Of a stretch of 11,014 bases of DNA, positions 1-6,673 are shown piece after piece (within the stretch, counting starts at the first letter, position 1; each line of letters begins with the position of its first letter). The notes under the pieces were generated by a model. The model was not told the DNA's origin. It was given only the letters and a program-made list of their open reading frames with translations, and ran no database searches. A program made the translations under genes and the position numbers. Source of the DNA: Chloroflexota bacterium (GTDB lineage: Bacteria; Chloroflexota; UBA6077; CF-72); the NCBI GenBank assembly GCA_019247135.1, contig JAFAPL010000303.1:1-11014 (forward strand), read 5' to 3'.

Positions 1-208
1 TCCCCCACGCGTCTTCGCCTTCCCCTTCGGCGGGTCGAATCTGAGCCTGCTCATTGCTCACACTCTGCACCGCGTCGAGCAGACCACGGTGCGCGGCTTC
101 GAGCTTCGGCCGTAACACCGCGAAGCGCTCGTTCGACTCGTTCAGCAAATACTCGCGTACGGGCTCGATGGTCTCGCCCCAGGTCTCGCCGGTGATGCTG
201 GCGGTCAT
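1..208 (-). CDS. DinB-like (DinB/YfiT fold) protein, partial at its C-terminus
   Basis: An open frame starts with ATG at 208 and runs leftward out of the window, so only about the first 69 residues are visible. The visible part is an amphipathic helix pair, with EYLLNESNERF near residues 19-29 and a helix ending in LLDAVQSVSNEQAQIRPAEG near 44-63. That 'L..V..lS.EQa..RPA.GE..W' pattern is how many DinB-superfamily four-helix proteins begin; these are often metal-binding and act as thiol-dependent transferases or have no known role. A GAAGAG-like ribosome site lies just before the start. It follows the RraA-like gene by 21 bases on the same strand, so the two are probably cotranscribed. The metal-ligand histidines would lie outside the window, so the family call rests on the N-terminal helix pattern only. 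Its role in the locus is unknown. Confidence 0.5.
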   Translation of the reverse strand, partial: MTASITGETWGETIEPVREYLLNESNERFAVLRPKLEAAHRGLLDAVQSVSNEQAQIRPAEGEGEDAWG

Positions 209-229
209 GGTCTCTTCAGGGTATCGCGA

Positions 230-952
230 TCAGGCGCGACCACGCCGCCACTCCTCGAAGCGGCGCAGCACGTCCGCATTCGGCGGATAGCACTCAGACG
301 TCGGAACACCCTGCTGGACCAGCTCGCGGATGAAGCTTTCCTTCAGCTCCTGCTCGCTACCCTCAACAGCGATTTCTTCGGCAAGCGAGGCAGGAATCAC
401 CACGATCCCGTCGTCGTCACCCAGGAGAAAGTCGCCCGGCACGACCGTCACCCCGAAGCACCGCACCGCCATGCCGCGGTCAAGCGACACCAGCGCCGCA
501 GTAAACCCCGACCCGTGCACCCCACGCGTCCAGCACGGCAGGTGCACGAACTCTCGAATCTGCGCAGCGTCTCGCAATGCCCCGTCACATACGATCCCAA
601 CGCCGCCCAAGTGCTGGATTCGCGCCGTCAAAATATCACCCGTCGTCCCCGCTCGAACGTCGGCGCCACAGTCGATGACCAGAAAATCGCCTGGCGAAAT
701 CGCCTCGACGGCTTGCCAGAGCGGATCGTGGGCCCGCTCCGATTGTGGACGCTGCAGGTCCGGACGCGAGGGGCCCAGCCGCACCGTGACCGCGCGACCA
801 CACGCGCGGCCGCCCTGCTGGATCGGGAGCGCTCCCGACATGAACTGCTGTGTGTACCCGCGCCGATCGAGCAAAGCCGTCGCCGTCGCGGTCGTCATAC
901 CCAGGAGTCGTTCGTGCAAGCCGGCGTTCGCCAGCGTCTGAGGCGCGCTCAT
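230..952 (-). CDS. RraA-family protein (HMG/CHA aldolase-like), paralogue 1
   Basis: A 240-residue protein of the RraA/demethylmenaquinone methyltransferase-like fold. In this family, divalent-metal aldolases cleave 4-hydroxy-4-methyl-2-oxoglutarate and related keto acids, while RraA itself inhibits RNase E. The visible core is the loop with G105 (TTGDILTAR), then GIVCDGALRD with R127-D128, the Arg-Asp pair that binds substrate carboxylate and metal in characterised aldolases. It is followed by CWTRG near 140-144 and the acidic DDDGIVVIP strand at 179-187. The catalytic signature is therefore intact. I chose the ATG at 952 because the family N-terminus begins there and anything upstream is antisense to the divergent dehydratase gene. 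The GGAG before it is only 2 bases from the start, which is closer than usual. The C-terminal tail after residue 188 is longer than in short RraA proteins. Best guess is a keto-acid aldolase for products of the neighbouring dehydratases; the substrate is unknown. Confidence 0.85.
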   Translation of the reverse strand: MSAPQTLANAGLHERLLGMTTATATALLDRRGYTQQFMSGALPIQQGGRACGRAVTVRLGPSRPDLQRPQSERAHDPLWQAVEAISPGDFLVIDCGADVRAGTTGDILTARIQHLGGVGIVCDGALRDAAQIREFVHLPCWTRGVHGSGFTAALVSLDRGMAVRCFGVTVVPGDFLLGDDDGIVVIPASLAEEIAVEGSEQELKESFIRELVQQGVPTSECYPPNADVLRRFEEWRRGRA

Positions 953-960
953 AGCTCCGC

Positions 961-966
961 ATTGTA
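961..966 (-). promoter_or_regulatory. Possible -10 element (TACAAT) for the RraA paralogue 1 gene
   Basis: On the minus strand TACAAT matches the TATAAT consensus at five of six bases. Its edge is only 8 bases from the ATG at 952, so a transcript from it would start at or next to the start codon and be nearly leaderless. No good -35 is visible 16-18 bases upstream (GAGTGA at the 17-base spacing). The element is also the only A/T-rich spot in the 24-base divergent gap. This is a candidate only. Confidence 0.3.
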
Positions 967-976
967 GAAACGAACC

Positions 977-2128
977 ATGCAGATCACTCGCATCCGACCG
1001 TGGCACGTGACCGGACCCGCCGCGGATGCCGACGTCGCCGCACCAGAGCTGACTTATGTGTTCGTGCAGGTCGAGACAGACGAGGGACTGACGGGTTGGG
1101 GCGAGATCACCACCTATCCCGGGACGATCGCCAATCGCACCATCGTCGCTGCTTTGCGCGAGCTCGACACGTTCGTCCGTGGTTCGGATCCGACGGCGAT
1201 CGAAGCGATGTGGCATACCGTCCTGCGCGCCTTCACGTATATGGGCACGCGCGGAGCGACCACGGCCATGCTCAGTGGTCTCGATATCGCCCTCTGGGAC
1301 ATCAAGGCGCAATCACTCGGCGTGCCGATCTACGAGCTGCTGGGCGGACCGGTACGCGAGAACATACCGCTGTACACACACTTTCTGTACGCGCGCACCG
1401 TCGAGGAGATGGTCGAAAACGCAAGTGCCGAAGTCGCGCGCGGCTCACGCGCCATCAAGACCGATCCATTCATGGCCGCCGGCGGTCTGAGCAACGTGCG
1501 ATACATCGAGGGGCAGATCGATCGCACCATCGAAAACACGGCCATCGCGATGATTCAAGGTATCCGCAGTGCGGTCGGGCCAGACACCGAAATTTTGATC
1601 GACGCACACGCCCTGTACAACGTCCCGACAGCGGTCCGACTCGCGAACCGACTTGCACCGTGTGATATCACCTGGTTCGAAGAGCCGTGCCCGCCCGAGA
1701 GTTACGATGCGCTCGAGCAGGTGCGTGCGCAGATTCCGACGCGCATCTCGGTAGGTGAGCGACTGTACACGCGCTACGAGTTCTTGCCTGTGCTCAACCG
1801 TCACCTGACGGACTATGTCATGCCCGACGTGACCTGGACCGGTGGCATCTCGGAGCTCAAGAAGATCGCAACGCTTGCCGAGACCTTCTATGTGCCGATT
1901 TCGCCGCACGACGCGAGCGGACCGGTGAACGTCATGGCCGGCGCCCAGGTGATGATGACGGTGCCGAATTTCTATCGGCTGGAAGCGCGTCGCGTGAACA
2001 TGGATTTCTACAACGCGTTCGTCGAAACGCCGCTCGACGTTCGCGACGGTACGCTGCGCGTACCGCGTACTCCAGGCCTCGGCATCCGGCTCGACGTTGA
2101 CTATCTGAAAGCACACGAAATTGCTTAA
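977..2128 (+). CDS. Enolase-superfamily (mandelate racemase/muconate lactonizing type) acid-sugar dehydratase-like enzyme 1
   Basis: A 383-residue protein of normal family length with both domains: the N-terminal capping domain (about 1-125, with ETDEGLTGWGE and GLDIALWDIKAQSLGVPIYELLGG) and the TIM-like barrel. Predicted Mg ligands are D209 (IDAH), E235 (WFEEP) and E261 (VGERLYTR). H211 in the D-x-H motif and H311 in SPHDASGP are the acid/base residues expected in galactonate/gluconate dehydratase-like members. K161 in IKTDPF replaces the mandelate racemase KxK pair. Such enzymes abstract the proton alpha to a carboxylate and eliminate water to give 2-keto-3-deoxy acids in the cytosol. The substrate cannot be assigned; galactonate-, galactarate- or mannonate-type acids are all possible. 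It starts 24 bases from the divergent RraA-like gene and converges on the second enolase-superfamily gene. The ATG at 977 gives the typical MxITRIRPW start, but no clear Shine-Dalgarno precedes it. Confidence 0.9.
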   Translation: MQITRIRPWHVTGPAADADVAAPELTYVFVQVETDEGLTGWGEITTYPGTIANRTIVAALRELDTFVRGSDPTAIEAMWHTVLRAFTYMGTRGATTAMLSGLDIALWDIKAQSLGVPIYELLGGPVRENIPLYTHFLYARTVEEMVENASAEVARGSRAIKTDPFMAAGGLSNVRYIEGQIDRTIENTAIAMIQGIRSAVGPDTEILIDAHALYNVPTAVRLANRLAPCDITWFEEPCPPESYDALEQVRAQIPTRISVGERLYTRYEFLPVLNRHLTDYVMPDVTWTGGISELKKIATLAETFYVPISPHDASGPVNVMAGAQVMMTVPNFYRLEARRVNMDFYNAFVETPLDVRDGTLRVPRTPGLGIRLDVDYLKAHEIA

Positions 2129-2144
2129 CGGTGTACCTTACGAA

Positions 2145-2189
2145 GCTGCCGTGGGCTGAGAAAGCCCCGAGACGGACTGCTCGGGCAGC
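2145..2189. terminator. Cluster of inverted repeats after the plus-strand dehydratase gene
   Basis: Seventeen bases after the stop codon there is GGGCT-GAGAA-AGCCC (2153-2167), overlapping an alternative 6-bp stem CCCGAG/CTCGGG with an 8-base loop (2166-2185). GCTGCC (2145-2150) can also pair with GGCAGC (2184-2189) around the outside. The structures are mutually exclusive in part, and none is followed by a T-run. They may form a weak terminator or 3' end-protecting structure for the 977-2128 transcript. Confidence 0.3.
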
Positions 2190-2218
2190 ACATCGGGCCA
2201 GAAGCGCCGGCAGCTCCG

Positions 2219-2250
2219 ACACGCAATCGTTGGTCGATTGAATAGCGTGT
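2219..2250. terminator. Long imperfect hairpin in the convergent gap
   Basis: ACACGC (2219-2224) pairs with GCGTGT (2245-2250), and AATCG (2225-2229) pairs with CGATT (2235-2239) across the loop TTGGT. This gives 11 base pairs with a single 5-base bulge (GAATA). It lies 11 bases after the stop codon of the minus-strand operon and about 90 bases after the plus-strand stop. No T-tract follows on either strand, so it is not a canonical intrinsic terminator. Its position between two convergent ends suggests a bidirectional terminator or mRNA 3' protection. Confidence 0.4.
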
Positions 2251-2261
2251 AGCGTCTCCGT

Positions 2262-3377
2262 TCAGTGAGCCACTGACCCGTCCTCGCGGAACCAGCCACT
2301 GATCGTGTGCGGCCGGTACGGAAATCGCGCCAGCCTGTCTTCGCGTATGTCGACGCCGATACCAGGCCGGTCGGGCACAACCACGTAGCCACCGTCGCGC
2401 CGGAGCGGTTCTTCCAGAATCTCATTCAGCGCATCCCCGCTCGCGAGATCCTCCATGAGCACGTAATTCGGAATCGCCGCGTCCAGTTGTACGTACGCCG
2501 CCAAATTCACGGGCGATCCCATCAGGTGAGGAAAGATCCCGACGAAGGCGGACTCCGCGACCGCGGCGATCTTCTTCACCTGCGTGAAACCGCCCGCCAG
2601 TGAGAGGTCCGGTCGAACGAGCGCGACAGCTCCAGTGTCGATGATTTCTTTGAATTGATACATGTTGTACGCGCGTTCGCCAGCAGCTAGCGGTACGTTC
2701 ACGTGCTCCGCGACATAGCGCAGGCTGTCCGTGCTTTCGGGCGCTAGCGGATCTTCGACGTACAGTAGACGATACGGCGCGACCAGGTTGCCGAACTGGA
2801 CGATCTCGACTTTGCTCAGGTTTCGATGGATCTCCACACCCAGGTCCACTTCATACCCGATCGCTTCGCGGATCACGTGCACGACGTCCACCGCCCGGCC
2901 GATCACTTGCGTGGATGGCAGACACTCGAAACCTTCGAAGAACGGAATCACCCGCAGCGACGTGTATCCCTTCTGGACACTGCTTTCAGCACTCCTGGCC
3001 ATCTCGTCAGGCGTCTTGCCGATCACGTTGGCAAACACTTTCACACGCTCGCGTACACGGCCGCCAAGCAACGCGTGCACGGGTTTGTCGACGGATTTGC
3101 CCAGGATGTCCCAGAGTGCGATGTCGATCGCGCTCATGGCGGCGCTCAGCACCGCGCCCTGAAAGTGCGTATCGCGCGAGACCACCTGGAAGTGGTGCTC
3201 CATACGGCTCGCGTCTTTGCCGACGTAATACTCACTCAACTCATTGATGGCGTCGAGAACGAGATGGTGGTGCGCCCAGAGTCCCGCCTCGCCTGTGCCC
3301 ACGATGCCCGAGTCCGTATAGACCCGCACGAGCAAACAGCGATCGACCAGAAACGGCGTTATCTTGCTGATCTTCAT
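2262..3377 (-). CDS. Enolase-superfamily (mandelate racemase/muconate lactonizing type) enzyme 2
   Basis: A 371-residue two-domain enolase-superfamily protein, last gene of the long minus-strand train. The capping domain shows VYTDSGIVGTGEAG (19-32) and AIDIALWDILGKSVDKPVHALLGG (83-106). In the barrel the first metal ligand appears to be Glu (E182 in VEIHRNLS) rather than the more usual Asp, with H184 in the x-H position. E208 (YVEDP) and E234 (AGERAYN) are the next ligands and H284 lies in FPHLMGSP. The position that carries a Lys in paralogue 1 is R142 (LRVIPF). This suggests an acid-sugar dehydratase-like reaction on a substrate different from that of paralogue 1, but activity is inferred. 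Start ATG at 3377 is conventional for the family (MKISKITPF); no strong ribosome site is seen. It follows the cupin gene by 51 bases. Sequence identity to paralogue 1 is low by eye, so it is not a recent duplication. Confidence 0.88.
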   Translation of the reverse strand: MKISKITPFLVDRCLLVRVYTDSGIVGTGEAGLWAHHHLVLDAINELSEYYVGKDASRMEHHFQVVSRDTHFQGAVLSAAMSAIDIALWDILGKSVDKPVHALLGGRVRERVKVFANVIGKTPDEMARSAESSVQKGYTSLRVIPFFEGFECLPSTQVIGRAVDVVHVIREAIGYEVDLGVEIHRNLSKVEIVQFGNLVAPYRLLYVEDPLAPESTDSLRYVAEHVNVPLAAGERAYNMYQFKEIIDTGAVALVRPDLSLAGGFTQVKKIAAVAESAFVGIFPHLMGSPVNLAAYVQLDAAIPNYVLMEDLASGDALNEILEEPLRRDGGYVVVPDRPGIGVDIREDRLARFPYRPHTISGWFREDGSVAH

Positions 3378-3428
3378 GATCGTCTAACGGTACCGCGACG
3401 GGCATCGCCCCTGGCGTGACCGCGCGTT

Positions 3429-3779
3429 TCAGCTCAGCGGCACGAAGACCGACACGCGCGGCTCCGGCCCAAGCTCACGTGTGCCGTGGCCCTGCCCGGT
3501 TGTGTCCTCGGCGATCAAGATGTCGCCCGCGCGCATCTCGCGCACGCTCCCGTCTCCGATCTCGATCGCCACACCACCAGACAGGGTAATAACCGCATAA
3601 CGTCCGGGCGCGTGGTGCCACGGATTGGAACGCGCCGCCTCGAACCGCCGAATGAGAATGCCAGTGCCCGGAATCAGCTCGGCGACCTCGGACTGGTCGC
3701 CAGCGGACTCCAACCGCGGCTCGATATCCTGAAAATGCGACTGTCCATCGTCGCCAGCATAGATGCGAACAATAGCCAT
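3429..3779 (-). CDS. Small single-domain cupin protein
   Basis: A 116-residue protein that is one beta-barrel cupin domain. The first cupin motif is around WHHAPGRYAVITLSGG (54-69), with H55 and H56 as likely metal ligands. The second is MRAGDILIAEDTTGQGH (82-98), ending in H98. The glutamate normally found in motif 1 is not evident. Small cupins like this serve as dioxygenases, isomerases, lyases or small-molecule sensors, and the sequence does not separate these. It lies between the class V PLP enzyme (96 bases upstream) and the second enolase-superfamily gene (51 bases downstream) in the same direction, so a role in the same pathway is likely. It could handle an unstable intermediate or sense the substrate. 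Start ATG at 3779; the ribosome site is weak. Confidence 0.8.
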   Translation of the reverse strand: MAIVRIYAGDDGQSHFQDIEPRLESAGDQSEVAELIPGTGILIRRFEAARSNPWHHAPGRYAVITLSGGVAIEIGDGSVREMRAGDILIAEDTTGQGHGTRELGPEPRVSVFVPLS

Positions 3780-3842
3780 ACGGCCCAGCGTACTGCCCGG
3801 GGATCCGTTCGCTCTTCAGCCCGCCGCCATCTTGACCACGCG

Positions 3843-3858
3843 GGCTGGCTAGCGAGCC
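3843..3858. repeat. Imperfect 16-base palindrome between the PLP-enzyme and cupin genes
   Basis: GGCTGGCTAGCGAGCC reads as a palindrome with one central-flanking mismatch (G3847 with G3854). It sits in the 96-base gap, the longest gap among the enzyme genes of the operon. It could be a protein-binding site or a small hairpin; nothing else supports a specific role. Confidence 0.25.
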
Positions 3859-3875
3859 AAGTGCGTAGCCGAACT

Positions 3876-5021
3876 CTAGGGTAGGGCTTGCAGAACCTGC
3901 TCCACTTCCTCCAGCGTGTTGTACAGATGCGGTGCGAACCGCAGGTTACCACCGCGAACGGCACACATGATGTGCTCGGCTGCCAGCTTCTGCTGCACCG
4001 ATGCCATGTCCAGTCCGTCCTTCCGTACACACACCAGACCTGCATGCTCTGGGCACACCAGCGAGTAACCCTTGCCGATCACACCGTCGGCGAGACGCCG
4101 GCAAAGCGCCAGATTGTGAGCCGCAACGCGCTCCGGACCAACGTCGAGGAGCAACTCGAGGCAGGCGCCCATGGCCAACGTCGCGGCGAGATTCGGAGCA
4201 CTCGGTTCGAATTTCTGTGCCGACTCGTACAGGTGCACTCCAGTGTCGAAAAGGCTTCCACCGGGCGAAGGCTGTATGTTGCGGAGTCCGACGTGCGGCA
4301 CCTTCAGCTCGCGGATGGCTCGCTCCGAAAAATAGGCAACTCCCTGCCCAAATCCGGAGAGGAGGAATTTGTAGGAGTGCGCCGCGACGACGTCGGCGTT
4401 CAGGGACGGCACATCCACGTCCACACTTCCTATCGCCTGGACTGCATCGACGCTGAACCAGATGCCCCGTTCCGCGCATATGCGACCAAGCTGTTCAAGT
4501 GGCGCGCGAAAGCCCGTCGTGTTGTTCACCAGGCTGACCGCCACCGCACGCGTTCGGGGCGACATCAAGTCGACAAAATCCGCCACGTCGAAGCATCCTC
4601 GACCGCGGTCGCGCACGACCTGGACCTTCACCCCAGACGCGAGCCATGGTGCGATCAGACTCGGAAAATCGAGCTCGTACAGGATCACCTCGTCGTCAGC
4701 GTGCCAATCCACTCCGGTGGCCACCAGGCTCATCGCCTCGCCAGTACTGCGCAGCAACGCGACCTGCTCGGTTGGAGCATGCAGCAATCTGCTAGCAGAT
4801 GCACGCACGTCCTCCACGCGCATGCTCGTCGTCCCGAGCACTTCCTCCGAAAGATCCCTTGCCACACGGCTCAGCGCCTCGACATAGCGGCGTGGATGCG
4901 GTCCATACGTCGCATGGTCCAGATAGACCCACTCGCGCGTGATGGGAAACTCGAGGCGAAGCTCCGCGACAAGTTGCGCTGGAAGCCGTCCGGCAACGGC
5001 AGCGTCAGAGTTGTCTTGCAC
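3876..5021 (-). CDS. Class V aminotransferase-fold PLP-dependent enzyme (isopenicillin N epimerase / cysteine desulfurase-like)
   Basis: A 381-residue fold-type I PLP enzyme. It opens with YLDHATYGPHP (33-43), the substrate-loop motif of the class V family. Cofactor-binding residues are STGEA (92-96), N167 in VNNTTGF, D192 in DAVQAIG (pairs with the pyridine nitrogen) and K218 in HSYKFLLSGFG, the Schiff-base lysine. The C-terminus ends with R361 in RFAPHLYNT, the carboxylate-binding arginine typical of this branch. The cysteine-containing 'RxGxHC' active-site segment of SufS/CsdA desulfurases is absent, so cysteine desulfuration is unlikely. Transamination, epimerisation or a PLP-dependent elimination on an amino acid-like substrate is more plausible. 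The frame is closed by a TAG just upstream of the GTG at 5021, so this GTG is the first possible start. There is no evident Shine-Dalgarno. It follows RraA paralogue 2 by 41 bases and suggests that the imported substrate or a pathway product carries nitrogen. Confidence 0.87.
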   Translation of the reverse strand: MQDNSDAAVAGRLPAQLVAELRLEFPITREWVYLDHATYGPHPRRYVEALSRVARDLSEEVLGTTSMRVEDVRASASRLLHAPTEQVALLRSTGEAMSLVATGVDWHADDEVILYELDFPSLIAPWLASGVKVQVVRDRGRGCFDVADFVDLMSPRTRAVAVSLVNNTTGFRAPLEQLGRICAERGIWFSVDAVQAIGSVDVDVPSLNADVVAAHSYKFLLSGFGQGVAYFSERAIRELKVPHVGLRNIQPSPGGSLFDTGVHLYESAQKFEPSAPNLAATLAMGACLELLLDVGPERVAAHNLALCRRLADGVIGKGYSLVCPEHAGLVCVRKDGLDMASVQQKLAAEHIMCAVRGGNLRFAPHLYNTLEEVEQVLQALP

Positions 5022-5062
5022 GTGGCACTACTGTACTCAAAGACGCCCGCACGCGCGGCGTC

Positions 5063-5743
5063 TCAATGCTCGGCTTGTCGTCGCAGCGTCTCGTCGATCC
5101 TCTGATGCGCGCCGCTCATCTCGCCAATCTTTGCGCCCTCACGCATGCGCTGCTGTCGCTCCTTGCCGGCACGCTCGCGCGGCAGACACACCGCCACGAT
5201 TTCCGGCACACGTTGTGGTGGAAGAACGATCACGCCGTCGTCGTCGGCGAGAACGATGTCGCCTGGATTGACGATGATGCCGCCGCAGCGCACGGGCACA
5301 TTCAACTCACCCGTGAGACCTGGCGAGCGCGTGGTGAGTGGCGAAATGCCACGCCCGAAGACCGGAAAATCCAGGTCCTCGATCTCCACTCGATCGGTCA
5401 GTACACCGTCGACAACCGCGCCGACCACGCCTGCCACACGGGCCGCCAGCGACACGCCCCCGCCCCAGCACGCGTAGCGCATGTCGCCGAGGCGGTCGAC
5501 GATGATCACGTCGCCTGGCTGCGCGACGTCGATCGCGTAATGCACGATCGCGCTGTCCATGCCATGGACACGCACCGTGATGGCCGGGCCGGCGAACGAG
5601 AAGCGCGAAACGATCGGTCGTAAACCTGGGTCCATGAACTCGTGCTCGAGCAGGTGGCCGATGGTCGCCGGAGCAATTTGCTTGAGGTCTGCCATAACTT
5701 CCGCTGGTACCGTGTTTTCCGCGCGCGGACTTACCGTGACCAT
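5063..5743 (-). CDS. RraA-family protein, paralogue 2, lacking the signature Arg
   Basis: A 226-residue RraA-fold protein. Recognisable family segments are AQPGDVIIVD (74-83), WGGGVSLAARVAGVVGAVVDG (93-113), DFPVFGRGI (125-133) and the C-terminal NPGDIVLADDDGVIVLP (159-175). In catalytic family members the strand ends DGxxRD; here it reads DGVLTD, so T116 replaces the substrate-binding Arg while D117, the metal-site Asp, is kept. The protein could therefore act on a different substrate, be a lyase or isomerase of altered chemistry, or be non-catalytic. A charged helical tail (RERAGKERQQRMREG, about 189-203) extends past the core. It has the best ribosome site in the operon: AAAGGA six bases before the ATG at 5743. 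The gene starts 30 bases after the DppC-like permease and ends 41 bases before the PLP enzyme, which ties transport to metabolism. Confidence 0.85.
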   Translation of the reverse strand: MVTVSPRAENTVPAEVMADLKQIAPATIGHLLEHEFMDPGLRPIVSRFSFAGPAITVRVHGMDSAIVHYAIDVAQPGDVIIVDRLGDMRYACWGGGVSLAARVAGVVGAVVDGVLTDRVEIEDLDFPVFGRGISPLTTRSPGLTGELNVPVRCGGIIVNPGDIVLADDDGVIVLPPQRVPEIVAVCLPRERAGKERQQRMREGAKIGEMSGAHQRIDETLRRQAEH

Positions 5744-5749
5744 GCAGAG

Positions 5750-5755
5750 TCCTTT
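5750..5755 (-). promoter_or_regulatory. Strong ribosome binding site (AAAGGA) for RraA paralogue 2
   Basis: AAAGGA lies six bases before the ATG at 5743 on the minus strand. It is a near-ideal Shine-Dalgarno, and the other genes of this operon have weak ones. It fixes the start and suggests higher translation of the first enzyme gene behind the transporter. Confidence 0.65.
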
Positions 5756-5773
5756 CGTCGGAGTTGAAGTGGT

Positions 5774-6673
5774 TTAACGCTCGCGAAGACGGACGTCGAG
5801 CGCATCGCGTAGGCCGTCTCCCACCAGGCTGAAACCCAATACGGTTAGCGTAATCGCCAGACCAGGAAACAGCACGACCCAGGGCGCGGTCTGCAGCACC
5901 GAGGTTGCGTCTGAAATCATCGATCCCCACGTCGCGGTTGGCGGCCGTGGCCCCAGGCCAAGGAAGCTCAGCGTCGCCTCAGCCAGAATCGCCGTCGAGA
6001 TCGACAGGGTCGCCAGGACCAGCACCGACGAGAGAGCGTTCGGCAGAATATGCCGAAACAGGATCCAGAACGTGGGCGCTCCGACCGCCCGCGCGGCCAC
6101 CACGAACTCGCGGCTCCGAATCGAAAGCACCTCCGCGTGCATGAGCCGCGTGAAGCGCGGCATCGACGACAATCCAACCGCGATCATCACGTTCGAGAGT
6201 CCGGCGCCAAGCGTCGCCATGATCGCCAGGGCGAGCAGAAGCGTGGGAAACGCGAGCATCGCATCCGTGAAGCGCATGACGATCGCCCCGATCCACCCAC
6301 CCCGAAAGCCTGCCAGCAAGCCCTGCACCGAGCCAAGCACGCTGCCGATGAGCACCGCGACGACACCGACGGACAGCGACAGTGGCGCGCCCAGGAGCAC
6401 TCTCTGGAAGATGTCTCGTCCCGAGCCGTCTGTGCCAAAGACGTGTGCCGCGCCTGGCGCTACGAGCCGCTGGCCGAGGCTACTCCGGTTCACTGACTCC
6501 GGTACGCCCATCCCGACCACCGCCGCGATCACCACGAGCGCCACCAGCGCGAGTCCGAGCATCGCGCCACGCTGGCGTCGCAGCGCCCCCGCCGTATCGC
6601 GCCAGAACGTCCGCGGGAGGCGGACCGCTTCAGGCGTGGCGGATGCGCGGGTCGACCAGACCGTAGAGGACAT
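5774..6673 (-). CDS. DppC-like ABC transporter permease (peptide/opine/nickel family)
   Basis: A 299-residue inner-membrane permease of the DppC type. After a cytoplasmic N-terminus with basic residues comes a first membrane helix (about 38-57), then the hallmark extracytoplasmic segment HVFGTDGSGRDIFQRVLLGA (77-96). Four to five further hydrophobic helices follow. The cytoplasmic EAA loop, contacting the ATPase, is EFVVAARAVGAP...ILFRHILPN (189-212). It would pair with the DppB-like protein encoded just upstream to form the translocation channel. The ATG at 6673 lies 44 bases inside the upstream gene and has no Shine-Dalgarno, so the true start may be slightly different. The next in-frame Met is residue 38, too far in because the first helix begins there. 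The overlap suggests translational coupling of the two permease subunits. Substrate class cannot be told from permease sequence. Confidence 0.9.
   Translation of the reverse strand: MSSTVWSTRASATPEAVRLPRTFWRDTAGALRRQRGAMLGLALVALVVIAAVVGMGVPESVNRSSLGQRLVAPGAAHVFGTDGSGRDIFQRVLLGAPLSLSVGVVAVLIGSVLGSVQGLLAGFRGGWIGAIVMRFTDAMLAFPTLLLALAIMATLGAGLSNVMIAVGLSSMPRFTRLMHAEVLSIRSREFVVAARAVGAPTFWILFRHILPNALSSVLVLATLSISTAILAEATLSFLGLGPRPPTATWGSMISDATSVLQTAPWVVLFPGLAITLTVLGFSLVGDGLRDALDVRLRER

Noticed and set aside
953..1312. Upstream extension of the RraA paralogue 1 frame by 120 codons on the minus strand
   Set aside because: It is antisense to the well-supported dehydratase gene starting at 977, has no family similarity and no good start; the RraA fold begins at 952.
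2138..2425. A 95-codon minus-strand frame ending in a Cys-containing tail (ACRSC) in the convergent gap
   Set aside because: Most of it overlaps the second enolase-superfamily gene out of frame. The CxxC-like tail is too short and has no supporting start or ribosome site.
3876..5021. Assignment as a cysteine desulfurase (SufS/NifS)
   Set aside because: The cysteine-bearing active-site segment near the C-terminus of desulfurases is missing; C353 lies before the conserved arginines in a different context.
3888..5105. A 405-codon open frame on the plus strand opposite the class V PLP enzyme
   Set aside because: The minus-strand frame carries every PLP-binding residue of the family. The plus-strand product is Arg/His-rich with no recognisable domain, as expected for antisense of GC-rich DNA.
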